Below, one piece after another: positions 8,530 to 18,108 of a DNA stretch of 64,000 nucleotides. The notes under the pieces are model-generated. The model worked only from the letters and a program-made list of their open reading frames with translations, was not told the origin of the DNA and ran no database searches. The first letter of the stretch is position 1. Each line of letters starts with the position of its first letter. A program made the translations under genes and the position numbers. Source of the stretch: Sporobacter termitidis DSM 10068 (GTDB lineage: Bacteria; Bacillota; Clostridia; Oscillospirales; Oscillospiraceae); assembly GCF_900130065.1 (NCBI RefSeq), contig NZ_FQXV01000005.1, positions 202,574 through 266,573 of the forward strand. The letters are read 5' to 3'.

Positions 8530-8892
8530 TTACGCGATATTCTCCACCAGCTGTATCTTCATGCCGTTCGGGTCCTTTACGAAGAAGAAGCGGACGTGCG
8601 GGTTGGGCTGAACGGGGCCGCCCTCGACCTTGATGCCCTTCTCCCGCACAAGCGCGAGGGATTTGTCCAGCGACTCGACTTCAAAGCCCCAGGAGATGTC
8701 GTCCCCGACGCTCACATCGCCGCTCCCGCTGCAGATGAGTTCGATCTTCGTTTCGCCCGCGCCTAAAAACGCGATCTCCGTGTCGGGCCCGCCTTTGAAT
8801 CTGTTGACCACCTCAAGTCCGACGATGTCCGAGTAAAATTTGATCGATTCCTCCAGGTTCTTTACTCTCAATGTGCTCCAGCAGAATTTCAT
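8530..8892 (-). CDS. VOC/glyoxalase-family protein
   Basis: A 120-residue protein with the two beta-alpha-beta-beta-beta repeats of the vicinal-oxygen-chelate fold: LRVKNLEESIKFYSDIVGLE opens the first and DISWGFEVESLDKSLALVRE the second, ending VKDPNGMKIQLVEN with the usual C-terminal Glu. The N-terminal metal ligand (normally His or Gln two residues before the first strand) is not obvious because the start reads MKFCWSTLRV, so metal binding and catalysis are uncertain. Start: ATG 8892 with AAGGAGG; an overlapping ATG at 8897 is out of frame. Expressed divergently from the xanthine-dehydrogenase-like gene across the palindrome region. Confidence 0.75.
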   Translation of the reverse strand: MKFCWSTLRVKNLEESIKFYSDIVGLEVVNRFKGGPDTEIAFLGAGETKIELICSGSGDVSVGDDISWGFEVESLDKSLALVREKGIKVEGGPVQPNPHVRFFFVKDPNGMKIQLVENIA

Positions 8893-8960
8893 CGCATTGC
8901 CTCCTTAAAATAACTGTAATATCGTCCGTCCGCCTGTGGGCGGACGCTGCCTGTCCTTAT

Positions 8961-9257
8961 TATATCATAGCTTTAGCTATGATATATGGCCATTCGCGCT
9001 CGGAGAGCGCGAGGCCTTAAATCCAAGCGCGCGAGCGCGCGGCGCTTACACGCGCAATATAATGAATTCATGGAATTCATTATATCACGGCCGCCCGCCA
9101 AATTTAACCCGTTTGGCGGCTTTATGCGGCCGTGAATACTTGCTATTTTCGGGCATCTCTTGTACTATGAAGAAAAACGTGAAATTACGGCGTGCCGCCC
9201 GCCGGTAAAGCGGCGGCCGCGATACATACCGATACCCCGGAGCATCGGGGCTTATCG
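8961..9257. repeat. Chain of perfect and nested palindromes in a divergent intergenic region
   Basis: The 391-base gap 8893-9283 holds successive hairpins. 8961-8986: arms TATATCATAGCT/AGCTATGATATA with a TT spacer. 8995-9011: CGCGCTC/GAGCGCG. 9025-9047: AAGCGC/GCGCTT around a GC core. 9057-9085: ATATAATGAATTC/GAATTCATTATAT with loop ATG. 9086-9134: outer CACGGCCGC/GCGGCCGTG enclosing CCGCCAAA/TTTGGCGG. 9230-9257: CGATA-CCCCG/CGGGG-TATCG. Only one stem is followed by a T run, so they are not simple terminators. They may be regulator sites, structured leader RNA or remnants of palindromic mobile DNA. The sequence shows the symmetry; the function is unknown. Confidence 0.75.
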
Positions 9258-9283
9258 TCTTATCGCGGCGAACGGAGCGTTTT

Positions 9284-11659
9284 ATGGCTGATTTAGCTGG
9301 CGTCAACGGTCAACGCGAAAACTTCAGAGTCGTTGGGAAACCAAACCTCCCCGGCGTCTTATCCTACGCCCTCGCCACGGGCGTGGCGAAATTCGGCATC
9401 GATTACGTGCTGCCCGGTATGCTCCACGCCAAGTTCCTACGCAGCCCCTATGCCAACGCCAAGGTCCTGCGCGTCGGCACGGCGAAGGCATGGGCGCTCC
9501 CCGGCGTGGCGGATATCGTCACCTGGGAGGACGAGGATGTCAAAAACCTCGTCAGCTACGGCGAGCACTGGGGCACCCTGCGGCCGTGGCTGGATAACAT
9601 CGCCGACCAGGAGGGCACGGAGGTCGCCGTTATTGTCGTGGCGGAATCCGAGGAAATCTGCGAGGAAGCGCTCCGCCGTCTCGACGTGGAGTGGGAGGTG
9701 CTCCCCCACGTTGTGAATCTCTCAAAAGGCAGGCGGGAGGACGCTTTTGTCATCCGGCCGCAGGACAGGTCCACGCCGGTCTTCGGCGCGCCTGACCCGA
9801 ACGCGCCCCCCAATCCGCCCAAAAAGGGCAACGTCGCCTATTCAAACGTCTGCTGGGGCGATATTGAGGAAGGCTTTCGGCAGGCCGACGATATCGTGGA
9901 ATACGACATGACCATACCTGCCTTTGCCTCCCACGTGCCGAACCCATACGGCTCCGTGGCATGGTGGTCAAAGGACAGCTACAGCGGCGAGCGCGAAACG
10001 CTGCACATTGAGGGCGCCGTCCGCGAGCGGCTGCCCATCAGCCGCATGTATGATACGCCTTTGGAAAACGTCGTACAGGAAGGCCTGTTCATGGGCGGCA
10101 AATACTGTGACTGGGGCCTGCGGCGATCCCAGGAGATCACGCCGCTGCTGGCAAAAAGGACAGGGCGCCCGGTCCGCTGCGTCATGTCCCGGGAGGAGAC
10201 GTTTGACTCCGTCATTATGCAGCAGCGCCATATGCGCCTGAAGGTCGGTTTCACAAAGGAAGGCCTCATCACCGCCATTGACGACCACTCCGTCTCGGAC
10301 GGCGGCATCTGGGGCAGCTCCTCCTTCGGCCATGTGGGCGACTTGAAGCACGGCCCTTACAACGCGATCAAATGTAAAAATATCCGCCAGCAGATGGAGA
10401 TCGTCGATTCAAACCGCAGCACCATGTGGGTCACTGGACAGCACTGCCCCTTCAACTGGGACGTCGTCACGGTCGCCATCTACCTCATCGCCGAAAAGCT
10501 GGGCAAGGACCCCATCGACGTCACGCGCACAAACCTCCACGGCCCGGCCTCCAAGGACGACCCGAACCCCGTCCCGAGCTTTGAGGCGTGCGTGGCGGCG
10601 GGTAAGAAGCTCATGGACTGGAACTGGCATCCAGCCACGACCAAAAAGCTGCCTGACGGAAGAATGCACGGCGCGAGCTTCCGGTATCAGCTGTGCGTGC
10701 GCCATTCCGTTTCCGGCTATGCCTGCAAGCTGGAATTCCGGGACGGCGTGGTACACATGCCGACGCAGGGCCCTGTTTTCGGCGCCTACATGGTGGAGCC
10801 CAACGCCATGGTCGTCGCGGAGGAGCTGGGCCTCGAATACGAGGATATCAGGGTCGATTTCGATTACCGGGCAAAATTCTCGCCCGTCGGCGGCGGCTCG
10901 GACGGCACCACGGCCTCCTCCTGGGCCATGAAGGAATGCGCCAACATCCTGAAAAAGCAGATTCTTGAAGCCGCCGTTGAATACGCCGAAAGCTGGCCTC
11001 TCATACTGATGGCGCCGCTCCAGGGTACGCCGCTTCCGGAGCCGGGCCCCTTCAAGGGCTGCAAACCGGAAGACCTCGATATTATGGACGGCAAAATCTT
11101 TGTAAAAGCCGATCCCGAGAGATCTGCGCCCCTGGCGCAGGCCACGAATCGGGAGCTGGTCGCCACCTATTCGGGACGGCCGCCGCTGGCCGCCTGGCTG
11201 ACCGGCGCCAACGGGCTCATTCTCGATACGATGAACACCGTCTACTGCGAGGTGGCGGTGGATACGGAAACGGGCGAGGTGGAGATTCTCCGCTTCGGCG
11301 CGGTGGTGGACCCGGGCAAGGTCATGCGCCGGACCTCGCTGGAGAGCCAGATCGACCAGGTTATGTACTTCAGCCAGGGCTGCCAGCTGCTGGAGGATTA
11401 TGTCTACGACGAGCGCACCGGCGTCAAGCTCAACAGCAACATGATCGACTACAAAAAGCCGACAATGCTCGACGTCCCCCAGGTTGACCGCGAGCTGCTG
11501 GAAACGCGCTCCGGCAACGGCGCTTACGGCGCCAACGGCATCAGCCACTCGATGGCCAACACCCATCTGGTCGTCACCGCCATCCACAACGCCATCGGCG
11601 TCTGGGTAGACCCGCCGGCAACGCCCGATAAAGTCCTCCAGGCGCTGGGAAAGGCCTGA
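9284..11659 (+). CDS. Xanthine dehydrogenase/aldehyde oxidase-type molybdopterin-binding subunit, unaccompanied
   Basis: A 791-residue large subunit of the xanthine oxidase family. Residues about 25-135 form the small a/b hammerhead domain (PGMLHAKFLRSPYANAKVL). The molybdopterin-binding halves follow, with RRSQEITPLLAKRTGRPVR, SRYNxxx-type substrate segments and PVGGGSDGTTASSWAMKE. In this family the last motif, G-x-G-E-P-P, supplies the catalytic Glu; here it reads YGANGISHSM, placing His755 where Glu is expected. The FAD and 2Fe-2S subunits that normally accompany such genes are absent on both sides, so electron partners, if any, are elsewhere. The substrate is not predictable and hydroxylase chemistry is doubtful. 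Start: ATG 9284 after a GGAG at about 9274. Confidence 0.8.
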   Translation: MADLAGVNGQRENFRVVGKPNLPGVLSYALATGVAKFGIDYVLPGMLHAKFLRSPYANAKVLRVGTAKAWALPGVADIVTWEDEDVKNLVSYGEHWGTLRPWLDNIADQEGTEVAVIVVAESEEICEEALRRLDVEWEVLPHVVNLSKGRREDAFVIRPQDRSTPVFGAPDPNAPPNPPKKGNVAYSNVCWGDIEEGFRQADDIVEYDMTIPAFASHVPNPYGSVAWWSKDSYSGERETLHIEGAVRERLPISRMYDTPLENVVQEGLFMGGKYCDWGLRRSQEITPLLAKRTGRPVRCVMSREETFDSVIMQQRHMRLKVGFTKEGLITAIDDHSVSDGGIWGSSSFGHVGDLKHGPYNAIKCKNIRQQMEIVDSNRSTMWVTGQHCPFNWDVVTVAIYLIAEKLGKDPIDVTRTNLHGPASKDDPNPVPSFEACVAAGKKLMDWNWHPATTKKLPDGRMHGASFRYQLCVRHSVSGYACKLEFRDGVVHMPTQGPVFGAYMVEPNAMVVAEELGLEYEDIRVDFDYRAKFSPVGGGSDGTTASSWAMKECANILKKQILEAAVEYAESWPLILMAPLQGTPLPEPGPFKGCKPEDLDIMDGKIFVKADPERSAPLAQATNRELVATYSGRPPLAAWLTGANGLILDTMNTVYCEVAVDTETGEVEILRFGAVVDPGKVMRRTSLESQIDQVMYFSQGCQLLEDYVYDERTGVKLNSNMIDYKKPTMLDVPQVDRELLETRSGNGAYGANGISHSMANTHLVVTAIHNAIGVWVDPPATPDKVLQALGKA

Positions 11660-11679
11660 GGGCGTATCTTTATATAAGC

Positions 11680-11715
11680 AGTCCGGGGCTCCCTAAATGA
11701 GCCTCGGACTTATTT
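11680..11715 (+). terminator. Terminator after the molybdopterin-subunit gene
   Basis: AGTCCGGGGCTC (11680-11691) pairs with GAGCCTCGGACT (11699-11710) with one G-U pair, followed by TATTTAT. Confidence 0.7.
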
Positions 11716-11845
11716 ATGGCGTATTTTTAGCTGTTCCGATAACAATGTGGCGCTTTTACCGTATATATTTATGCAATCGGAATTTTGTGTACGCGGCGGC
11801 ATGATGATACAATAACCTTATGACCTTTATTTGGGAGGCTTACTC

Positions 11846-13399
11846 GTGATTAAGTCCAAAGTACATGAAATACTCTCAGAATTAAACCAGCTCAAGTGGA
11901 GCGGCGCGGTCAAGGGCATCTTGGTAGGTCTGATCTCGGGGCTCCTTGTCGTGCTGTACCGGCTGGGTATCGAATACGGGTATGCGTCCTCAGTCAGGAT
12001 ATTTTCTTATTTAAGGCTGCACCCTCTGGCGATCGTTCCCTGGGTCGGGGCGGCCGTGGGCCTGGGGTTATTCATCGCCTGGCTCGTCAAAAAGGAACCG
12101 ATGGCGTCCGGGAGCGGCATACCCCAGGTCGAGGGGCAGGTCCTTTACGGGCTGCGGCTGAAGTGGTATTCCATCCTCGCCGTCCGGTTTATTGCGGGCC
12201 TCATGTCCTCCCTTTTCGGCGTATCCCTCGGGCGGGAAGGCCCCTCTATCCAGATCGGCGCCTCGGGCGGCCAGGCCGTGGCGAAAAAGATCAGCCGGAA
12301 TAAGCTGGAGGAAAATTACCTCATCACGGGCGGCGCGGCCGCAGGGCTTGCCGCCGCGTTCAACGCCCCCCTGTCCGGCATCGTTTTTGCCCTGGAGGAA
12401 GTGCACCGGAGCTTTTCGCCCCTGATTCTGATCGCGGCCACAACAGCCTCCCTGACGGCCGACGTGGTCTCCAAATACTTCTTCGGCCTGACGCCCGTGC
12501 TGGATTTCAGGACGGTGCCGCAGCTGCCGGAGGCGCAGTATTTCTGGCTGATCCCCTTGGGCATCCTGGCCGGGCTCGTGGGCGCGCTGCTCAACAAATC
12601 GCTGCTCCGATTTCAGCTTTTATACCGCAGGCTGCCCCGCTTTATGGGGCCGGCAGCGGCCCTGCTTTTAACGCTGCCCTGCGGGCTCTTTCTCCCTCAG
12701 ATCCTGGGGGGCGGCGCCAACCTCATCAACATTGCCGAAAACGTCAGCAGCGGCGCCGTTATTCTTCTCGTTTTCGCCGTCACCAAACTCGTGTTTACCT
12801 GCACCAGCTTCGGCAGCGGTATTCCGGGCGGCATCTTCATGCCGATTCTCTCCGTGGGCGCGCTCTCCGGCAGCCTTTTCGGCATGGCGTGCACGCATTT
12901 GGGACTGCCGCCGGCGTATATCGCCGATTTTGCCGTCTGCGGGATGGCGGGGGCGCTGTCCGGCTCCGTCAAAGCGCCGATTACCAGCATCCTTTTGACG
13001 GCGGAGATGACGGGGTCCCTCGTCCATCTGCTGCCGGTGGCCGCCTGTTCCTTTGTCGCGCTGTTCGTCTCCGACTTTTTGAAGGTGACGCCCATCTATG
13101 AGGCGCTTTTGGAGCGGATCATCGAAACCAATGAGGACACGATCAAAAACGACAAGGTCGGCGGCCTGGTGGAAATCCCCGTTGAGCTGGGCTGCGCGGC
13201 CGCCGGCAAAAGGATCGGGGATATCGACCTGCCGGAGGGCACGCTGATCGTGAATATCCACCGCGGCAGCAAGGACATTGTCCCCGGTCAAAACACGGTG
13301 ATCGCTCCCGGGGATTATCTCGTCCTGCTCTCCTCGGAGTCCTCGTACGCGGACCTGCACCTCCGCGTCAGGGAGCTTTGCCATTCAAACGCCAAATAA
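11846..13399 (+). CDS. ClC-family chloride channel/transporter with C-terminal TrkA-C domain
   Basis: A 517-residue membrane protein with the ClC signatures in order: GSGIPQVEG, GREGPSIQIG (its Glu is the gating residue), ALEEVHRSF (Glu at the internal proton position of E. coli ClC), GSGIPGGIFMP, and a Tyr in TPIYEALL fitting the chloride-coordinating position. Both glutamates typical of proton-coupled exchangers are present, so a Cl-/H+ antiporter is more likely than a channel. Residues about 440-517 form a TrkA-C-type regulatory domain (GTLIVNIHRGSKDIVPGQNT). Start: GTG 11846 seven bases after GGGAGG; a TTG at 11831 would overlap that ribosome site. Single gene with its own terminator. Confidence 0.9.
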   Translation: MIKSKVHEILSELNQLKWSGAVKGILVGLISGLLVVLYRLGIEYGYASSVRIFSYLRLHPLAIVPWVGAAVGLGLFIAWLVKKEPMASGSGIPQVEGQVLYGLRLKWYSILAVRFIAGLMSSLFGVSLGREGPSIQIGASGGQAVAKKISRNKLEENYLITGGAAAGLAAAFNAPLSGIVFALEEVHRSFSPLILIAATTASLTADVVSKYFFGLTPVLDFRTVPQLPEAQYFWLIPLGILAGLVGALLNKSLLRFQLLYRRLPRFMGPAAALLLTLPCGLFLPQILGGGANLINIAENVSSGAVILLVFAVTKLVFTCTSFGSGIPGGIFMPILSVGALSGSLFGMACTHLGLPPAYIADFAVCGMAGALSGSVKAPITSILLTAEMTGSLVHLLPVAACSFVALFVSDFLKVTPIYEALLERIIETNEDTIKNDKVGGLVEIPVELGCAAAGKRIGDIDLPEGTLIVNIHRGSKDIVPGQNTVIAPGDYLVLLSSESSYADLHLRVRELCHSNAK

Positions 13400-13415
13400 A
13401 GTTATGCGATATCCG

Positions 13416-13455
13416 AAAACAAGGTGTCGTTCAAATGGCGCGATGCCTTGTTTTT
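13416..13455 (+). terminator. Terminator of the ClC gene
   Basis: AAAACAAGG (13416-13424) and CCTTGTTTT (13446-13454) with an inner imperfect stem and a T run. Confidence 0.7.
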
Positions 13456-13518
13456 CTTTGCTGAGAAGTCAGAGGGCAACATCATACAAGAATACTGCCG
13501 CCGCCTGTGATACGCTGA

Positions 13519-14367
13519 ATGTCCGGAAAGGAGGGCGCGCTTACGGAGCCGGAAATAAGAACTGTAAAATATGATGCCGAATTGAACGTTGAAGCATATC
13601 ATTTTCAAGGCATTATGCAGAAATTCCCCAATCATTTTCATGCGTATTATGTCATTGGGTTTATTGAAAAAGGCCGGCGGTATTTATACTGCAAGAACAG
13701 GAAATACACCGTCGAGCCGGGAGACCTGCTGTTATTTAATCCCCGCGATAATCATGCCTGCGAGCAAATCGACGGCGAAGCGCTGGATTATTGCTGCATC
13801 AATATCCAGCCGGATACTATGCGCAAAGCCGTCTTTGAGATCACGGGGGAAGCGTATCTGCCCTATTTTACACTGCAGGGGATTTTTCACAGCGAGCTGG
13901 TTTCTTTGCTGAAGGACCTGCATCAAATGATTATGAACGAAGAAAAAGATTTTAGAAAAGAAGAAATCTTCTTTTTCCTTTTAGAGCAGCTGCTCGAAGA
14001 ACATACGAATCAGGAAGTATTGACAGCAGACCTACCGCAAAGCGCGGAGGTAAGGGCCGTTTGTAAATATTTAGAAGAGCACTACACAGAAAGCATTGCC
14101 TTGGACGACCTATGCAAGCTGACCGGATTGAGCAAGTATTATTTGCTGCGCTCTTTTACAAAGCAAAAGGGCATCTCGCCGTACAGCTATTTAGAAACGA
14201 TAAGGGTTGATAAGGCAAAAAAGCTGCTGGAACGGGGCGTGCTGCCCATTGCCGCGGCCTTACGGACAGGGTTTAGCGACCAAAGTCACTTTTCCAATTT
14301 CTTTAAGAAATTTATCGGGCTGACGCCAAAGCAGTATTTGAATATTTTCAGGGATACGCACAGCTGA
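13519..14367 (+). CDS. AraC-family transcriptional regulator
   Basis: A 282-residue regulator. The N-terminal half (about 10-150) is a cupin-like sensor domain (FPNHFHAYYVIGFIEKG, VEPGDLLLFNPRDNHACE). The C-terminal hundred residues carry two helix-turn-helix units, LDDLCKLTGLSKYYLLRSF and the signature GFSDQSHFSNFFKKFIGLTP. It ends 23 bp before the EamA transporter gene and is probably co-transcribed with it, so regulation of that exporter is a fair inference. Both genes are visibly richer in A and T than their surroundings. The ATG at 13519 lacks a clear ribosome site; an AAAGGAGG lies just inside the frame with no usable start codon behind it. Confidence 0.85.
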   Translation: MSGKEGALTEPEIRTVKYDAELNVEAYHFQGIMQKFPNHFHAYYVIGFIEKGRRYLYCKNRKYTVEPGDLLLFNPRDNHACEQIDGEALDYCCINIQPDTMRKAVFEITGEAYLPYFTLQGIFHSELVSLLKDLHQMIMNEEKDFRKEEIFFFLLEQLLEEHTNQEVLTADLPQSAEVRAVCKYLEEHYTESIALDDLCKLTGLSKYYLLRSFTKQKGISPYSYLETIRVDKAKKLLERGVLPIAAALRTGFSDQSHFSNFFKKFIGLTPKQYLNIFRDTHS

Positions 14368-14390
14368 ACCCTCGTATAGAAAGGATTTTC

Positions 14391-15308
14391 ATGGTGGACA
14401 GGAAAAAGGAGCTTACCGGGCATTTATTCGCGTTTATTACGATCTTTATTTGGGGGACGACCTTCATATCGACAAAGATACTCCTGAGAGCCTTTTCCCC
14501 CATTGAGATATTGTTTTTACGATTTACGATAGGCTTTATTGTATTGCTGCTTATTTATCCTCACAGGCTCAAAGTGAACGAGCGTAAACAGGAGCTGTAC
14601 TTTGCCGCCGCCGGCTTATGCGGCATTACCCTGTACTATCTGCTCGAAAATATTGCCTTGACTTATACCCTTGCCTCCAACGTGGGCGTTATTATTTCTG
14701 TCGCTCCGTTTTTCACCGCTATATTTGCTCACCTGTTTTTAAATGGAGAGAAATTGAAGCTGCAGTTCTTTATAGGCTTTATTGTTGCCGTCATTGGGAT
14801 TTTTCTGATGAGCTATAACGGAAGCCGTCGTCCGCAGCTCAATCCGCTGGGGGATATACTGGCGGTCCTGGCTGCCGTTGTATGGGCGGCCTATTCTGTC
14901 CTGACAAAGAAAATCAGCGGCTTTCACTATAACACCATTCAGGCCACGCGGAGGATATTCTTTTATGGCTTGATTTTTATGATACCCGCCTTATTTATAT
15001 TTGATTTTAAACCCAACCTCAGTGCTCTGACGCAGCCGGTCAATCTGTTTAATATCCTGTTTTTAGGATTAGGGGCATCCGCGCTTTGCTTCGTAACGTG
15101 GAATTCTGCCGTTAAAGTATTGGGCGCGGTAAAAACCAGCGGTTACATTTATCTGGTCCCGGTGATAACGGTTGTCACTTCGGTTATTGTTTTGCAGGAG
15201 AAAATAACCGGCGCCGCCGTGTTCGGTACCCTGCTTACATTAACAGGGCTGTTTATTTCAGAAAGCAAAATCTTTTCAAAAATAAAAGGAGCTTTAAAGC
15301 CTGAATAA
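14391..15308 (+). CDS. EamA/DMT-family transporter
   Basis: A 305-residue protein with about ten hydrophobic segments in two repeated EamA halves. The first opens LFAFITIFIWGTTFISTKI and the second ILAVLAAVVWAAYSVLTKK, the usual start of each half. This is an inner-membrane drug/metabolite exporter; the substrate is not predictable. ATG 14391 follows AAAGGA. It follows the AraC regulator by 23 bp and shares its lower GC content. Confidence 0.85.
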   Translation: MVDRKKELTGHLFAFITIFIWGTTFISTKILLRAFSPIEILFLRFTIGFIVLLLIYPHRLKVNERKQELYFAAAGLCGITLYYLLENIALTYTLASNVGVIISVAPFFTAIFAHLFLNGEKLKLQFFIGFIVAVIGIFLMSYNGSRRPQLNPLGDILAVLAAVVWAAYSVLTKKISGFHYNTIQATRRIFFYGLIFMIPALFIFDFKPNLSALTQPVNLFNILFLGLGASALCFVTWNSAVKVLGAVKTSGYIYLVPVITVVTSVIVLQEKITGAAVFGTLLTLTGLFISESKIFSKIKGALKPE

Positions 15309-15317
15309 TTTGCAACT

Positions 15318-15345
15318 AAATGGCGCCTTTTACGCGGCGCCATTT
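15318..15345. terminator. Bidirectional terminator
   Basis: AAATGGCGCC (15318-15327) and GGCGCCATTT (15336-15345) between the EamA gene (+) and the repeat-protein gene (-). Confidence 0.75.
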
Positions 15346-15375
15346 CAAGCTGTAAGGGCCGCCTTCCGGCGGTCA

Positions 15376-16338
15376 TCATTTTTTGCACAGGCTGCAGCTG
15401 GCGCAGTCGGCGGGGCTGCAGTTCGGCCTGTCGGCGGGATGGATGAAAAAGTCGTCGTGAAAGCTGAAAAGCGCGGCCGATTGATCGTCCGATATGATCA
15501 CCGCCTCGCTGTCATGCTGAAAGCGGATATTTATCGGCAGGCTGACGCTTGAGCACGCGTCGTCGGCACAGAGCACCGCCGGCGAAAAGCTGTGGAACGC
15601 GCCCCCCGCCGCTTTGGCGAGGATACGTTCCCCGGCCGTTTTGAGGCCGGCGAGCCTGCCCTCCTTATCGAACACCAGAGAGTTTGAATCGGCGCTGATG
15701 CCGGTGGCGCTCGGGTCATAGGCCGTCAGCAGCCCGGCCGGCGTCTGCAGCCGTACTGGCTCCGCCGGCTCAATCGACTCAAGCTCTCCCGTGTCATAGA
15801 GCGAGAAGCCGTGCCGGGCTTTTATCTGCCCGAACCCGCGCAGGGCGGCGTCGATCTCCTCCCCCGGAAACAGGGTCACGCTTTTGATCTGTCCGCTTTT
15901 GTAAAAGCAGATGCAGGAGAGCATCGCCGTAAAAGACGTAAAGCCCAGGTCGAATGAAAGGGGGATATTGAGCTCCCGCTCGTCCTCCTCCGACCAGAAG
16001 CCGCTGAGGTGTCCGTCCAGCGGGAAAACGCGGTGCACCTCTCCGGTATCATAAAAGGTGATCAGCTCCGCCGGGAGCTCGCCGATGGGCGTCATCACCT
16101 CCTGCTGCTCCTCCAGGGCCACGGCCTTGATCATCCCGTTTTCGTGAAAGGTCACGGAGGCTTTGCTTTTGCGCCGGAGCGTCTCCTCACCATAAAAGGG
16201 GACGAGCTCCCCGGCGTGGGTGAGTATCACGTTCCGGTCTTCCAGCCGGAGGCCCTGGAACCTGCCGTCTGGGTAATGCGCCTGCGATACCACGCCGCTG
16301 AACACGCCATACGGCGTTTGAATCGTGCCTGTCGTCAT
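15376..16338 (-). CDS. Unknown repeat protein (MORN-like) downstream of anfO
   Basis: A 320-residue protein without a recognised family. It contains several short repeats of the form FYxTGExxxxxP or FxENGMIKxV (ITFYDTGEVHRVFPLDG, FYKSGQIKSVTLFPG, LYDTGELESIEPAEP, VFDKEGRLAGLKTAG), which resemble degenerate MORN or WWP-type beta-hairpin repeats. It ends in a Cys-rich tail (CSPADCASCSLCKK) that could bind metal or a cluster. No signal or membrane segment. Start: ATG 16338 behind AGGAGGATGAGATA; a longer frame starting at 16383 lacks a ribosome site. It lies 13 bp after the AnfO-like gene and must share its transcript, divergent from nifH, which ties it to nitrogen fixation by position only. Confidence 0.6.
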   Translation of the reverse strand: MTTGTIQTPYGVFSGVVSQAHYPDGRFQGLRLEDRNVILTHAGELVPFYGEETLRRKSKASVTFHENGMIKAVALEEQQEVMTPIGELPAELITFYDTGEVHRVFPLDGHLSGFWSEEDERELNIPLSFDLGFTSFTAMLSCICFYKSGQIKSVTLFPGEEIDAALRGFGQIKARHGFSLYDTGELESIEPAEPVRLQTPAGLLTAYDPSATGISADSNSLVFDKEGRLAGLKTAGERILAKAAGGAFHSFSPAVLCADDACSSVSLPINIRFQHDSEAVIISDDQSAALFSFHDDFFIHPADRPNCSPADCASCSLCKK

Positions 16339-16351
16339 TATCTCATCCTCC

Positions 16352-16957
16352 TCAGCACTGTTTTTTCCGAACCGTGGCGACAATCGTCTCGCCCTCCTGG
16401 CCGCTCACAATCTCATAGGGGCCGTTCTCAATCCAGGGCGGTACGTGCGTGCAGGCCAGCCTGAGCTCATAAAACGGCGTCGTCTCCAAAAATTCCAGGA
16501 GCGCCCGCTTCGACGTCACCTCCGGGTGGACCTCCTGAAGCCTTATGAGATCCAGCCGATACACGCCCGGCGTTTCCGTTTCGACGGGCCGGGCGGGTGT
16601 CTCCGCCGCCCCATCCGCTGCGTCCGCGTCTTCAAGGTCGCGGAGAATGCCGTCCAGCGTGCCGGGGGTAAAATCGCTGACCTCAAAAATTGAAAAGCCG
16701 CGGCTGTCCAGCTCTCTGTACAAAACGCCCGAGAAAGTCGATCCGGCGGCGATCCGGCAGCCGGCAAGGCGATCCATCAGCGCAGCGAGGTCTCTCCTGA
16801 CGGACCCTATGGCAGCGTCCGGCGGCATGTTTACATAAAAACAATCCATTTCATTCCACGACGTGTCGTTTTGTTCAAAAACGATAACGCGCAGCATCGT
16901 TGCCTCCGAATCAGTCTTGAATCCGTTCTGTATGAATACTGCAATTTTGGTAGCCAA
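16352..16957 (-). CDS. anfO: AnfO-like nitrogenase accessory protein
   Basis: A 201-residue protein resembling AnfO, a small accessory protein usually seen with the iron-only nitrogenase. The N-terminus (KIAVFIQNGF) and the C-terminal block (TSKRALLEFLETTPFYELRL, then HVPPWIE) fit the family well. Between them is a short Ala/Asp-rich linker (about 125-140). The start is probably TTG 16957, since the family N-terminus begins there; a GAGGAGGAG lies about 11 bases upstream, and the ATG nearest that site opens only a 17-codon frame. It is divergent from nifH with a near-consensus promoter of its own. The nitrogenase here is the Mo type, with no anfD, anfG or anfK in the window, so its partner is open. 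Confidence 0.7.
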   Translation of the reverse strand: MATKIAVFIQNGFKTDSEATMLRVIVFEQNDTSWNEMDCFYVNMPPDAAIGSVRRDLAALMDRLAGCRIAAGSTFSGVLYRELDSRGFSIFEVSDFTPGTLDGILRDLEDADAADGAAETPARPVETETPGVYRLDLIRLQEVHPEVTSKRALLEFLETTPFYELRLACTHVPPWIENGPYEIVSGQEGETIVATVRKKQC

Positions 16958-17007
16958 AGAGCATCGCTCCTCCTCTGTTTTGAAATTTGATATGTGCCTT
17001 AATTCAT

Positions 17008-17036
17008 ATTGTATTAATGCGGTGCCTAACTGTCAA
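17008..17036 (-). promoter_or_regulatory. Promoter of the anfO-like operon
   Basis: On the minus strand TTGACA (17031-17036), 17 bp, TACAAT (17008-17013). Confidence 0.75.
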
Positions 17037-17089
17037 CTAAAACGCCGTGTTTTGCATCGGAGCGGCGCATTTCTGTAAATGTTACATAA

Positions 17090-18079
<990 letters not shown>

Positions 18080-18108
18080 TCCCAACAATTAAGTAAAGGA
18101 GAATTGAC

